Assembly (NCBI GenBank): GCA_017506865.1
Contig: JAFCMP010000106.1
Location: forward strand, 1-64,000
Direction: 5' to 3'
Source of the DNA: Tribonema minus
Lineage: Eukaryota > Sar > Xanthophyceae > Tribonematales > Tribonemataceae
DNA length: 64,000 nt
Position numbers and translations under genes: made by a program. Under the pieces are notes generated by a model, which saw only the letters and a list, made by a program, of their open reading frames with translations, ran no database searches and was not told the origin of the DNA. Below, piece by piece: positions 1 through 11,085 of the stretch (positions are counted from its first letter, which is position 1; every line of letters begins with the position of its first letter).

Positions 1-2174
1 GCCCAAAACGGTGGCGATCCTGATGATGACTGCTTTGCCCTGCCATGCAGTCCAACACCCCCCCCGCCCTTTGCGCCAGGCCACAACTCCATGAGCTATC
101 TGGCATGGTTTTCAGCTTGTTGGCGAAAGCAGCCGACATGCCAGCAAAACTCAGCCTGTTACAGGGGAGGGAATTGAGCCAGAGACGGTTGCCAAGCTCA
201 TCCAGCGAGCAAGCCCTTACAGTGGGGCAGGCCCATCGGTGCTGCGCTACAGCCACCTGCAGGATGCGCTACGCACAAGCTGGGGACGGCATGAGTTTGC
301 TGCTGTCCTCACCCGGTGGCTTCAGGCCGTTATGCGGGAGGCTGCGCGGCTTTGCCGGATGCCTTCTGGCAGTTGCATGGCGCGGGGCGCCTGACGCCAC
401 TTGCAGAACACAGGAAGATGGTACAGCTAAGCAGCGGCCCATCGTTTGCGGCGAGGTGCTGCAGCGACTATGCACTTCGTGTACGTGGCAGACCGCAAAG
501 ACTTCCTGGCGGAGCTCCTTGAGCCAGACGGGCATATGGGGTAGCGTCTCAGCAGGAGCGGAGAAAGCGGCCATGGCCGGCAAACTCGCGTATGAGCTTG
601 GTCACTGGCAGTTCATGCTGGACCTCAAGAATGCCTTCAAACATGGTGTTCGTCCTGGCGGCAGCGGAATGGGTAGCAGCACAGCTGCCGGACTTCCTCG
701 ACTACTTCATCGGCACATACGTTCGCACTCGGCCACGCCTGCTGTTCCAGCACGTCGACGGCTCCACGCCATCATCATGTCTCAGCGCGGGTTTAAGCAG
801 GGGACCCCGCAGCACCGATGCTCTTCTGCGGCGCCATTGCTCCAGTGCTTGACGGTTCAATGAGGCGGGGCCGCGCAGCGCGCGCGGAGGCGGATGGGCG
901 CCTACATGGACGATGCCAACGTCCGAACAGGCGCTTGCACGCTGACTCAGGATGACATACAGGCGGTGGCGCAGCTCAAACAACACTTTGCGGAGGTGGG
1001 GCTGGAGCTAAACCTCACCAAGTCACGCGCGCTGCCTGGCAGGGGGCATGTGGTGACAGACCACGAGCGGCAACTGCTGCAGCAGCTGGGCGTTCAGCTA
1101 GTGGGGATACGAATGAAAATCAGAATTGCGGAGCTGTGTTGCTGGGGGTGCCGGTGGGCCACAGCAGCTTTGTGGACGCATGGCTGCGCAGGGAAGCGGG
1201 TGCAGGCGGGGCAGGGGCTCGATTCGCAGAGCAATGCGCGCGCCTGACATCTCCGCGGGCTATGTTCAGGTTACTGCGCTACTGCGTGGTGCCTCGCATG
1301 ACGTACTGCCTGCGCACCATTCCCACTACGCAGACAGCGCCAGCCGCCAAGGAGTGGGATCGGGTCACGCAGTGGGTGCTTGAGCACTCAATGGGCCTGC
1401 AGCCACCAGGCCAGACCTGGCACCAGTTTCAGCAAAGTGGGGCCTACTTCCATCTGGCAGCACACGGCCCAGCCTTACAGCAAGCGCGACTCCCAACACG
1501 GCATGGCGGCCTTGGCATTACCAGCGCCTGCGACATCGCTGATGCTGCGTATGTGGCGGGCACGTTGCAAGCGCTGCAACCAGCACTCTCTGGATGGGCG
1601 GGGGTGCTGCAGCAGGCGGCTCCTCAAGCGGCTGCAGACAACGCTGCTGAGGATGCGGCAACACAAGCGGCACCGGCAGCAGCGGCAGCAGCACCAGCAC
1701 CAGCAGCATCAGCAGCGGCAACTGTTACAGCGGCAGCGGCGGTTGCCAGTGGAGGCGCGACCGCTCCGGCAGCGGCAACTGCATCAGCGGCAGGCCGCGC
1801 TTATGGCGCAGCCATTCCGGCAACACACGACGCAGCTGCCGCTGGATCAGGGGCCGCGGCGGCAGCACAGGCGGCACCAGCGGCAGCAGCAGCGGCGGCG
1901 CACGGCGCACCTACTCCGGCGGCAGCAGCGGCGGCGGCAGCAGCAGCTGCTCCAGCATCAGAAGCTGCTGCAGCAGCTGCTGCTGCTGCAGCACATGTTG
2001 CACCTCAAGTGGCCTCGACGGCATCACGAACTGCAGCATCAACAGCAGCTGCTGCGGGCATAGGCAACACAGCTGCTCCAGGCCCTACTAGGGCTGCTGC
2101 AGCACCTGCAACAGGAGCAGCGTCGGCAGGCGGCGCCGCAATCATGCCGGCTGCGACAGCGGCAATGGCGGCGG
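1..2174 (+). pseudogene. Broken reverse transcriptase of copy 1
   Basis: Fragments in different frames match the RT of copy 2. DLKNAF-like sequence lies near 620–650, a GFKQG motif near 790–805, and AYMDDANV near 900–925. From 1136 the frame is continuous to the insertion at 2174 and covers the thumb region (RLLRYCVVPRMTYCLRTIP) and the alanine-rich linker. Against copy 2 there are many one-base gains and losses before about position 1130 and almost none after. This is either decay or poor sequence quality in that stretch. No functional polymerase can be made from it. Confidence 0.85.
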
Positions 2175-2508
2175 TGTTGTGAGGCGACCCTAGGGTTAGA
2201 GGGGGCTATTTAGCCATATTCTGCCACACTGGCTTTATGCCGTATTCTGCCATTGCAGATGCTTCATGCTAATCACTTCGACACCTGTAAAACCATGCTA
2301 TAAGCCTTAGCGCCTTGCTCTGCTTGTACTTGCCGACCATGGTGGCCTACTTGGGTTCTTATGGGAGTTAGGGGGCACACCCTTTCTCACGGCACACGGG
2401 TCATTGCTGGGTCGAGGTAGGAGCGGGTGAGGTAGTCAACAGCGGCTGGTAGTAGCTACACACACGACACACACACACAGGAGACTGGCGCACCCCAGTT
2501 CCCACATT
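2175..2508 (+). repeat. 5' long terminal repeat of the nested element
   Basis: It begins TGTTGTGAGGCGACC and ends CCCACATT, and matches 5206–5538 almost base for base. The only clear differences are a 3-bp TAG gain and a few changes in a CA-rich stretch near 2452–2478. It holds a possible TATA-like CTATAAG near 2298. The exact inner edge is uncertain by one or two bases because the next bases also fit. Confidence 0.88.
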
Positions 2509-2524
2509 GGCATCCAAGACAGGT
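2507..2524 (+). promoter_or_regulatory. Candidate primer-binding site
   Basis: TTGGCATCCAAGACAGGT follows the 5' LTR directly. It contains TGG, the complement of a tRNA CCA end, as expected of a minus-strand primer site. The matching tRNA was not identified. Low confidence. Confidence 0.3.
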
Positions 2525-2938
2525 GTCAAAGCCTGTTCCAGCTTCCGCCTGTACGAGCAGGGGCGGAGGAGCGTCCGAGGTTTTCGGCTTCTTGGAAAGC
2601 AGATTCCGCTTTGCCACAGCTCGCCGGATGAGGACCTTGTGCTGGTAAAGCGCAGTTGCCTCGCGCATCGAGCTTCCATAGCCGGCCTGGAGCTCTCCTA
2701 GTTGGCTCAGCTTCTCGTGGAGCTTCGCATTTTCAGCAAGAGGCGTGCTTCTTTGAAGTTCCCTTGCTCACACAGCAGCACCAAAGGAGTTCGGCTTCCC
2801 TCTGGCGGTCGCTGCTTTTCATTAGGAGTGGAGCCTTGCAGCTCATCTCTTGTTAGCAGCAGCTCGTCCTGCTCTCTACCTTAATCTACAGCAGCAGCAC
2901 AACAGCAACAGCACGCAGCCTGCTAGCTCAGTGGCAGC

Positions 2939-4651
2939 ATGGACGCCACCACCCTCAAGCTGCGCTCGAGAATGCAGGCGGGGGGGGAGAGTCTACCCTA
3001 CCACTGTCACCTCCACGGCATGTTTCAACACAAGCGGCACGAGCATGTCGCTAAGCGTGCTCTGATCGAGTCACAACTCTGGGCGTGGGGAGAGCCGATG
3101 CTCGACGTACTGGATCTGGCCGGCTGCAGTGGCGTTTCTGTTACGGAGGTGCTGGGCATGCACGACTTCGAGCTGCACAGCAAGTTGCGCGAGGCAGCCA
3201 CAGCTTTCAGGGAGACAAAGTATAGAGCAATACGGCTCGAGGCAGCTCTGGAAGCAGCAAATAGCAAAAAAAAGCTGCTTCAGGCGCGGATAGCAGAGTT
3301 GGAGAGCAAGCTTCAGCAGGTTCAGCAGCTGCCGCAGCGGGAGTTGGCGACGGCTTCAACGCAGGTTGAGCTGGCTCCGGTGTGCTCAGCGTCCACGCAG
3401 GTCGAGCTTGCGCCGGTATGCTCGGTGTCGACGCAGGTACAGCTGCATGAGGCGCTCACCGCAGCACCAGCGGCGGCGCCTTCATCTACGCGCGCTGGCG
3501 ACAAGGGCGCGCACGGCAGCGGCGACATGTCAGCCGCGGTTTTACCGCTGACAGCAGCGGCGTATCCATCTGTGCGCGTTTGCGACATGCGCGCACACGG
3601 CAGCAGCGGCAGCTCAGCCGCGCTTTCAACGCCAGCAGCAGCGGCGCTTTCATTTACGTGCGCTGGCGACGGGGCCGCGCAGGACAGCACCAGCACTGCA
3701 GCTGCGCTCTCGGCACCAGCAGCGGCGGCAGTTTCAGCAGTGCGCGTGCGCGATGGGGGCGCGCACGACAGCCGTCGCACTTCAGCTGTGCGCACCACGC
3801 GCGCTTGCAGGAAGGACGTGCACGGCAACGGCGGCATGTCAGCAGCTGCGCTTTCGGCGGCGGAAGCAGCGGCGCCTTCATCTGCGCGCGCTTGCGGCAA
3901 AGGCGCGCATGGTAGCAGTGACATGCCAGCGCGTTCAGCTACAAGCGCTTGCGGCAAGGGCATGCATGGCAGCGGTGACGTATCAGCTGCACTTTCCGCG
4001 CCAGCAGCAGCGGCGCTTCCATCTGTGCGCGCTTGCGACAGGCGCGCACATGTTAGCAGCAGCGGTCCAGCCGCATGTTCAGCGCCCGCAGCGGCGGCGC
4101 TACCACTCAGTCGCGCGCGCGGCGGAGGCGCGCACAACCGTTTCACTTCGGATGCTCGCACTGCGCGGTCTACAGCGCTTACATCAGCACGCAGCGGCAG
4201 TGGCGGCGCGTGCTGCAACAGCGGCGGCGCTGGTGCGGCGAGCTCGGCGACGGCGGCGGCAGCGGCGCCTGCGCGAGCGCGCGCCGACATTAGCGCTGCG
4301 CGGCGCAGCATGCGCGCCGCAGGCAGCAGCTTTGGGCGGCCGCTCTCGCGGCGGCAGCAGAAGAGGCGGGAGTACTGGGCGGCACACACGCCCGAGGAGC
4401 AGCAGCGCCTCCGCGACTGGCAGGCGCGGCATAAGGCACAGCACACGTGGCGCTCAACCAAGGAGAGGCGTGGCGATGGCGCGCAGCCGCCAGGCGCAGC
4501 AGCAAGGGGGGTGCGCGGCGGTGCTTACACTAGCACAGCACTGTCTCCCACCAGCAATCAGGCTGTGCTTAGCGCATATTGCGCTGACATTTGTGAGACA
4601 CAGACGGCAGCAGCTCTCTTATGCGCCATGTGTCTCACCAGCGCAGCTTGA
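2939..4651 (+). CDS. Coiled-coil, repeat-rich ORF of the nested LTR element
   Basis: A 570-residue open frame and the only long one in the element. Residues 1–75 include a Cys/His-containing stretch (YHCHLHGMFQHKRHEH). Residues about 75–130 look like a coiled coil (REAATAFRETKYRAIRLEAA and following). Then come three copies of a STQVELAPVCS unit, and about ten degenerate copies of a roughly 36-residue Ala/Ser-rich unit centred on RACGKGAHGSS-like words. The C-terminus is basic (RRQQKRREYWAAHTPEEQQR). By position it could be a Gag-like protein, but I recognise no Gag or nucleocapsid motif. The long minus-strand frame over the same bases is a repeat-composition shadow. Confidence 0.6.
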   Translation: MDATTLKLRSRMQAGGESLPYHCHLHGMFQHKRHEHVAKRALIESQLWAWGEPMLDVLDLAGCSGVSVTEVLGMHDFELHSKLREAATAFRETKYRAIRLEAALEAANSKKKLLQARIAELESKLQQVQQLPQRELATASTQVELAPVCSASTQVELAPVCSVSTQVQLHEALTAAPAAAPSSTRAGDKGAHGSGDMSAAVLPLTAAAYPSVRVCDMRAHGSSGSSAALSTPAAAALSFTCAGDGAAQDSTSTAAALSAPAAAAVSAVRVRDGGAHDSRRTSAVRTTRACRKDVHGNGGMSAAALSAAEAAAPSSARACGKGAHGSSDMPARSATSACGKGMHGSGDVSAALSAPAAAALPSVRACDRRAHVSSSGPAACSAPAAAALPLSRARGGGAHNRFTSDARTARSTALTSARSGSGGACCNSGGAGAASSATAAAAAPARARADISAARRSMRAAGSSFGRPLSRRQQKRREYWAAHTPEEQQRLRDWQARHKAQHTWRSTKERRGDGAQPPGAAARGVRGGAYTSTALSPTSNQAVLSAYCADICETQTAAALLCAMCLTSAA

Positions 4652-5205
4652 GTAGCTTAGCTCATGGGGGCGCTTTCAGCTGTGTCTATTGCACATGGCA
4701 GCGCTCAGCCCATTGTTGTACTGGGCTGTGCACAGTAGCGTGTTTGCAGGTTCATTGTTGAGCCAGGCCCTGTACGCTTTAGACACAACACCGCTTGGAT
4801 AGCATCAGCAGTGTAGTGCTGGGGGCGAATGTCGTACAGGTACCGAGATGCGTTGCATCGACAACACCTGGGCGCACAAACCCACCCGCCCACCCTATTG
4901 CTTTGTTAGTACAATGTCATGCACAATTTTTCAGCACGTGTGACACAAGCGCTGGGGGGGGGGAGACAAATTGCGCAGTGCCATCATGTCGGGGGCGCAT
5001 ACAACGGAGATGCAGCGCAGCACCATCATGTTGGGGGCGAATACATGTGCACTGTAGCGGTAGCTGCATAGCGCCATCATGTCGGATGTGCAGCCAGCAC
5101 GTATTCGAGTTCTTTGCAGCCACAGTAGCTGATGGACGCCTGGGTGCGCCTCAACCTTGCACATGGCTTGCCACTTGTGCGTGGATGCGCCATGCAGGGG
5201 GCGTG
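4652..5205 (+). repeat. Internal region of the LTR element with short degenerate tandem repeats
   Basis: There is no convincing gene. A CCATCATGTCGGGGGCG-like unit of about 55 bp recurs near 4980, 5020 and 5070, with a weaker copy near 4815. A short purine-rich run (CAGGGGGCG) just before the 3' LTR could be the polypurine tract. Confidence 0.55.
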
Positions 5206-5538
5206 TGTTGTGAGGCGACCCTAGGGTTAGAGGGGGCTATTTAGCCATATTCTGCCACACTGGCTTTATGCCGTATTTTGCCATTGCAGATGCTTCATGC
5301 TAATCACTTCGACACCTGTAAAACCATGCTATAAGCCTTAGCGCCTTGCTCTGCTTGTACTTGCCAACCATGGTGGCCTACTTGGGTTATTATGGGAGTT
5401 AGGGGGCACACCCTTTCTCACGGCACACGGGTCATTGCTGGGTCGAGGTAGGAGCGGGTGAGGTAGTCAACAGCGACTGGTAGCTACACACACGGCATAC
5501 ACACACACAGGAGACTGGCGCACCCCAGTTCCCACATT
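5206..5538 (+). repeat. 3' long terminal repeat of the nested element
   Basis: Second copy of the 334-bp repeat, in the same orientation as 2175–2508. Immediately after it the interrupted retrotransposon resumes with GCGGCGGCAGCGGCCAATG. Confidence 0.88.
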
Positions 5539-6957
5539 GCGGCGGCAGCGGCCAATGCGGCAGGTGCTGCACCAACACCTGCGGCAGCAGCAACACCACT
5601 GGCAGCAGCAGCAACGCCAGGCGGCGCAGCTGCAGCACCAGCGCACGCACCAGCGGCAGCCGTCAATGCAGGCGCTGCGCGTTCCACACCAGCAATGCTA
5701 CAAGGCGCAGCAGCAGCAGAGGTGGCGCGCCTGCCCCTCATGCGGACGATCGCCACAGCTGCCGCATCCCTACGTGCAGCAACAGGTGACAAGCTGGAAC
5801 ATACACTGCCACCAGCGCTAACGCCACTGCAGCAGCAACCACCTACGCAGCAGCCGCCGCTGCGGCCGACAGCAGGTGGTGGCACTGGTGCGGAGGCTGT
5901 TTGCGTACTTGACGCCAGTGCTCTGCAGTTGCAGTGTAGCCTGAAGCGCCCCAATCAGAGTGCGCTTGCAGATGCCGTCGCTACCGAGCTTGCAGATAAG
6001 GTGGAGGCGGACCTGCAACAGCTGCTGCAGGGCACGCAACGCACGCAAGCACTTGCTCGATTCCGGTCGCAGCGCCACATGCACTCGATCGGCATGGCAT
6101 TCCTCAACGAGCCCATGTACTCCACAACGGCTTCGTTCGACGGCCTATCCTGGCAACTGGCCGTCAAACGCGCCATCGGAGTAGAGGAACAGACGACAGG
6201 CTGCAAGCTGTGCGGGAAGTCGCCGGGCGGCGCCCTGCATGCACGGCTATGTCAAGCGCCACGCGTCAAGGCGCACGACACCATCGTCCATAATAGCGTC
6301 AAGAGGGCCACGCAGCGCATCCTGCGGCAATACCTCAAAACGGGACTGGTTGACGAGGACTACACGCCGTTTCTGGGGTCCGCCGGGCCGCCGGGGAGTC
6401 GCAGGATGGACATCGTGCTGCCTGCCGACGCCTTCCCGGTGACCGGCTACGACGACCCGACACGCCACCTACCGCTCATGGTGGACGTTACCTGCTTCGA
6501 GGCACAGGTGGCGTCGCGGGCGGCGAAGACTGCAGCAGACCCTGAGCGATGCTGCCGCGACCAGGAGGCCGCCAAGACTACCCACTATTCTGGTCATTAT
6601 GATCAGAATTGCTACAAACTTGCCACTTTGGCAATAGGGTCATTTGGCAGCATCGGGGAGCAGGGGCGGAAGCTGCTGGAGGCTGTGGCGACGGAGTATG
6701 CCAGCAGGATGTCAGTGCCCGGAGGAGCGCGCCCTAAAGCTCTCAAGGGCATCGCCCTGGCGCGCTTGCGCTCGGCACTGTCGGCAGCGCTCCACATGGC
6801 GTACTCTGGCCGTGTCATGACACACATGGCAGAATCCAGGGGGGGGGGGCACATGGAGGACGACGTAGGGGAGGACCCCGAGATGCCGGCCATTTGGCGG
6901 CGGTGGCGTTTGACTGGTTGTCGTTGCGACACTTTCAGACTGTCATACGGCATGTAG
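5539..6957 (+). pseudogene. Endonuclease portion of retrotransposon copy 1 (open frame, orphaned from its RT)
   Basis: The frame is open from the LTR junction and the first ATG is at 5695. It matches the C-terminal part of copy 2: an Ala-rich linker, a zinc knuckle (CKLCGKSPGGALHARLC, near 6200–6250), and a restriction-like endonuclease core RRMDIVLP … PLMVDVTCFE (near 6400–6500). It ends with a variant tail after a poly-G run, where copy 2 ends differently. It lost its upstream RT to the LTR insertion, so it is not expected to act alone, although the ORF itself is intact. Confidence 0.75.
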
Positions 6958-7013
6958 ATTCCTAACAGCTAGATGCCAATCATCTGGGCTTTTTCGCGCC
7001 CTGAGCGAGAATT

Positions 7014-7019
7014 AATAAA
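7014..7019 (+). terminator. Polyadenylation signal of retrotransposon copy 1
   Basis: AATAAA at the conserved 3' end of the element; the same context recurs at 12588 in copy 2. Confidence 0.6.
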
Positions 7020-7039
7020 AAGTACGTACAACTTCGCGG

Positions 7040-7051
7040 AAGTACAGTACA
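7040..7051 (+). repeat. Target-site duplication, left of copy 2
   Basis: AAGTACAGTACA here is repeated exactly at 12594–12605, just past the 3' end of copy 2. This fits target-primed integration. Confidence 0.7.
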
Positions 7052-7141
7052 AAGAGTGGACATGTAATATACTAGTAGGCCTCCACGAGATGCGGATAGG
7101 TATGTAGCTGTAGCATGTAGCACCATGGCGTAGCAGAGATC

Positions 7142-9001
7142 ATGAAAAGAATATCATGGCGGCGGCGGGAGGCCGGTATTGCCAACTCTGAATCAGCGCA
7201 GAAATGCAAGGAATCCGATCTAGCGTGCGCACAAGCGCAGGATATTAGCGCCAGTGCTGCAGATGGCAATGGCGCTTGTCAACAGGACGATGGCACGAGT
7301 GGCAGCAGCAGAGCAACTGGAGACGGACGCGCAGCGCACAAACGCAAGAGGGTACAGAATGACGGTTGGTCAATTTCCGATCAAACAGGCGAAGGGGAGC
7401 ACACGGGCGGGCAAAGTGCAGTCAAGCGCTCTAGAACAGGTCATAACAGTCTGGAACAGCAACGTCTGATGCTAGACGACGAAGCTGGAGGTGGAGGCAG
7501 TGCGGACCCGGAGTACAAGTGCAACTTATGCGACCTCGTGGTGAAGAAGGGCATGTCGCTGCTCTCGTTACAGCAGAGGTTAAACGCCCACATCGCGGCG
7601 AAGCACCAGCGCAAACACCACAGTGGGACAGCAACAACGTTCCTGGAGCGCTCCGACCTCAGCACGTCGCACTTGCAAACCATCTACACCGAGTGTGCCT
7701 TGTGCAAAAACCTGTTTCATGCCAACAAGACATTCAGAGTGGACAGCAGCGATGCCAGCGCGGGCAAGCACTGCCGCAAATGCAGGCCTATCACTTCACC
7801 CACTGCAGTGGCGGCAACATTGTCAACAACAGCATCAGCAGCACCGCTAGCACCTGATGCATCGACGGCAACAGCTACCACGTCGCTGCCACAGCAGCAA
7901 CCGGCGTGCACACCCATCGGCAACCCCTACGCAAAGGGACCAGCGCACGCGCAGCAGGCACCTGCTGCTCAGGCTGGTGGCAGCAGCTCCTCCGGCAGCT
8001 CAAAGAGGCCGGAACGCGGGGGCAGCAGTGCTACACGAGGGGGTCGGGGTCGCAGTGGAGGGCGCGGACGTGGCAATGGAGGACGCGTTCGCAGCGGCAG
8101 CAATGATGCAGACATCAGCAGTAGCAGAGCGACTAGCGGCAGCAGAACCGGAGGCGGCAGCAGCAGCGGTGCCGGCGGCGGCAGTGCAGCCGGTACTAAG
8201 GACAGCGGCGCTGGCAACGGCCGCAGCAGTGTTGCCAGCAGCCGCAGCGGCGGTGCTAGCAACAGCGGCAGTGGCGCGCGAACTCAAAACGACCGCGGTG
8301 GCCGTGGCAGCGGTCGCAGCAGCGACAGCGGCGGACGAGGCTGTGGTCGTGGCGGCCGCGGCGGCGGCGGAGGGGGCCCCAGAGCGGCAGGTGCGGCGAC
8401 AGCAGCGGCAGCGCCAGGCCCTGCAGGCGCAGCAGGTGGGGCAGGTGGGCTTTTCACGTGGACCATCTCAACCCCCGCAGTCGCAGCAGTGCTTGACAGC
8501 ATCAGCCTCGATGAGCTGTGCAAGCTGCAGTTCGCGACAACTAGAAGCCTTGCTAGACCACGCAATCGTCGCTATGTGGGAGCTGCACTGGAGAACGCAG
8601 CAACACATCTGTTGGCACACACAATGACGATGTTCGTCAATGCGGCGCGGGAGCCAGATTCCGCAGGGCGGGTGCAGCGACTGCAAAGATCCACGATTCT
8701 ACACCACCTCATGCCATCACTCATCACCTCCACCGATGGCGCACCTGGCATCACTCGCTCCGACAGAATCAGAATGTTGGCACGCGGTGAGCTTGACCGG
8801 TTGGTGCCAGCGCTCCTCGCACACGCGCGTGCGCACCGGCGCTGGCGCGCGCGCCAGCAAACGGAGGCAGCGATCAACGCCTACGTCCTACAGTGCATGG
8901 GCACACGGGGGGGGCTACAGCAGGCAGCGCGTTTCCTTCAGCCCAAAACGGTGGCGATACCTGATGATGACTGCTTTGCCGCCATGCAGTCCAAACACCC
9001 C
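7142..9001 (+). CDS. Retrotransposon copy 2, N-terminal zinc-finger/RGG region
   Basis: Read from ATG 7142. Residues about 90–105 carry basic nuclear-localisation-like words (KRKRVQ, KRSR). A first zinc finger, YKCNLC … HIAAKH, spans about 124–155. A second Cys-rich site, CALC … HCRKC, spans about 185–215. Residues about 260–440 are Gly/Ser/Arg-rich with RGG-like repeats, suggesting nucleic-acid binding. A helical region then leads to the RT. The frame continues to 9328, but homology leaves it at the C run 8998–9003, where one missing C would restore continuity with the RT frame. The finger domains probably bind the target DNA, as in R2-type elements. The shift is a mutation or a sequencing error, and less likely programmed. 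Confidence 0.78.
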
Positions 9002-11085
9002 CCGCTGCGCCAGGGGAACAACTCCATGAGCTATCCGGCATGGTTGATCAGCTTGTGGCGAAAGCAGCCGACATGCCAGCAGAACTCAGCCTGTTACAGG
9101 GGGAGGGAATTGAGCCAGAGACGGTTGCCAAGCTCATCCAGCGAGCAAGCCCTTACAGTGGAGCAGGCCCATCGGGGCTGCGCTACAGCCACCTGCAGGA
9201 TGCGCTACAAACAAGCTGGGGACGGCATGAGTTTGCTGCTGTCCTCACACGGTGGCTTCAGACCGTTATGCGGGAGGCTGCGCGGCTGCCGGATGCCTTC
9301 TGGCAGTTGCATGGCGCGGGGCGCCTGACGCCACTTGCAGAACAACAGGAAGATGGTACAGCTAAGCAGCGGCCCATCGTTTGCGGCGAGGTGCTGCAGC
9401 GACTATGCACTTCGGTGTACGTGGCAGACCGCAAAGACTTCCTGGCGGAGCTCCTTGAGCCAGACGGGCAGTATGGGGTAGCCGTCTCAGCAGGAGCGGA
9501 GAAAGCGGCCATGGCCGGCAAACTCGCGTATGAGCTCGGTCACTGGCAGTTCATGCTGGACCTCAAGAATGCCTTCAACATGGTGTTCGTCCTGGCGGCA
9601 GCGGAATGGGTAGCAGCACAGCTGCCGGACTTCCTCGACTACTTCATCGGCACATACGTTCGCACTCGGCCACGCCTGCTGTTCCAGCACGATGACGGCT
9701 CCACGCGCATCATCATGTCTCAGCGCGGGTTTAAGCAGGGGGACCCCGCGGCACCGATGCTCTTCTGCGGCGCCATTGCTCAGTGCTTGAAACGGTTCAA
9801 TGAGGCGGCGGCTGCGCAGCGCGCGCGGAGGCGGATGGGCGCCTACATGGACGATGCCAACGTCCGAACAGGCGCTTGCACGCTGACTCAGGATGACATA
9901 CAGGCGGTGGCGCAGCTCAAACAACACTTTGCGGAGGTGGGGCTGGAGCTAAACCTCACCAAGTCACGCGCGCTGCCTGGCAGGGGGCATGTGGTGACAG
10001 ACCACGAGCGGCAACTGCTGCAGCAGCTGGGCGTTCAGCTAGTGGGGGATACGGATGAAAATCAGAATTGCGGAGCTGTGTTGCTGGGGGTGCCGGTGGG
10101 CCACAGCAGCTTTGTGGACGCATGGCTGCGCAGGGAAGCGGGTGCAGGCGGGGCAGGGGCTCGATTTGCAGAGCGATGCGCGCGCCTGACATCTCCGAGG
10201 GCTATGTTCAGGTTACTGCGCTACTGCGTGGTGCCTCGCATGACGTACTGCCTGCGCACCATTCCCACTACGCAGACAGCGCCAGCCGCCAAGGAGTGGG
10301 ATCGGGTCACGCAGTGGGTGCTTGAGCACTCAATGGGCCTGCAGCCACCAGGCCAGACCTGGCGCCAGTTTGAGCAAAGTGGGGCCCACTTCCATCTGGC
10401 AGCGCACGGCCCAGCCTTACAGCAAGCGCGACTCCCAACACGGCATGGCGGCCTTGGCATTACCAGCGCCTGCGACATCGCTGATGCTGCGTATGTGGCG
10501 GGCACGTTGCAAGCGCTGCAACCAGCACTCTCTGGATGGGCGGGGGTGCTGCAGCAGGCGGCTCCTCAAGCGGCTGCAGACAACGCTGCTGAGGATGCGG
10601 CAACACAAGAGGCACCGGCAGCAGCGGCAGCAGCACCAGCACCAGCAGCATCAGCAGCGGCAACTGTTACAGCGGCAGCGGCGGTTGCCAGTGGAGGCGC
10701 GACCGCTCCGGCAGCGGCAACTGCATCAGCGGCTGGCCGCGCTTATGGCGCAGCCATTCCGGCAACACACGACGCAGCTGCCGCTGGATCAGGGGCCGCG
10801 GCGGCAGCACAGGCGGCACCAGCGGCAGCAGCAGCAGCGGCGGCGCACGACGCAACTACTCCGGCGGCAGCAGCGGCGGCGGCAGCAGCAGCTGCTCCAG
10901 CATCAGAGGCTGCTGCAGCAGCGGCAGCACATGTTGCACCTCAAGTGGCCTCGGCGGCATCACTAACTGCAGCATCAACAGCAGCGGCTGCGGGCATTAT
11001 GATAGGCAATACAGCTGCTACAGGCCCTACTAGCCTAAGGGCTGCTGCAGCACCTGCAACAGGAGCAGCGTCGGCAGGCGGCGCC
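9001..11085 (+). CDS. Retrotransposon copy 2, reverse transcriptase and Ala-rich linker
   Basis: The frame is open from the C run; the first ATG is at 9040. RT motifs are in order: ASPYSGAGPSGLRY (fingers), KQRPIVCGEVLQR, the catalytic FMLDLKNAF (near 9550), QRGFKQGDPAAPMLF (near 9722) and the active-site AYMDDANV (near 9841, YMDD in place of the common YADD). Thumb sequence follows to about 10500. About 180 residues of almost pure Ala/Pro/Thr/Gly then lead to the frame break. A one-base insertion in the C run near 11084 shifts the frame out of the endonuclease; copy 1 lacks that extra C. Confidence 0.88.

Larger units (their letters stand above)
2175..5538 (+). mobile_element. LTR-flanked, probably non-autonomous element nested in retrotransposon copy 1
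   Basis: Two near-identical direct repeats of about 334 bp (2175–2508 and 5206–5538) bracket about 2.7 kb. The retrotransposon sequence stops at the left edge and resumes at the right edge exactly where copy 2 reads straight through, so this is an insertion. GCGGCGG abuts both outer edges (2168–2174 and 5539–5545) and appears once at the empty site, giving a likely 4–7 bp target duplication. GCG repetition prevents an exact boundary. The interior has one long ORF (2939–4651) but no visible protease, RT, RNase H or integrase, so mobilisation would need help from another element. The almost unchanged repeats argue for a recent insertion. Confidence 0.85.
1..7020 (+). mobile_element. Non-LTR retrotransposon copy 1 (5' part outside the window, split by an LTR element)
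   Basis: The window opens inside this element at a point equal to position 8941 of copy 2. Bases 1–2174 align with 8941–about 11127, and 5539–7020 align with about 11121–12594. The intervening 2175–5538 is a later LTR-element insertion. The 3' end matches copy 2 through the untranslated region and the terminal AATAAA at 7014. The RT half is full of single-base indels against copy 2, while the endonuclease half is still open. By eye the two copies are nearly identical outside the indels, so both are young. The copy is dead: RT frames broken, coding region split. Confidence 0.9.

Noticed and set aside
3322-4461. 379-residue minus-strand ORF inside the nested LTR element
   Set aside because: Antisense shadow of the tandem repeats in the plus-strand ORF.
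8998-9003. Programmed frameshift between zinc-finger and RT frames of copy 2
   Set aside because: A one-base change in a C run explains it more simply, and C-run length differs between the two copies; no slippery heptamer or downstream structure was evident.
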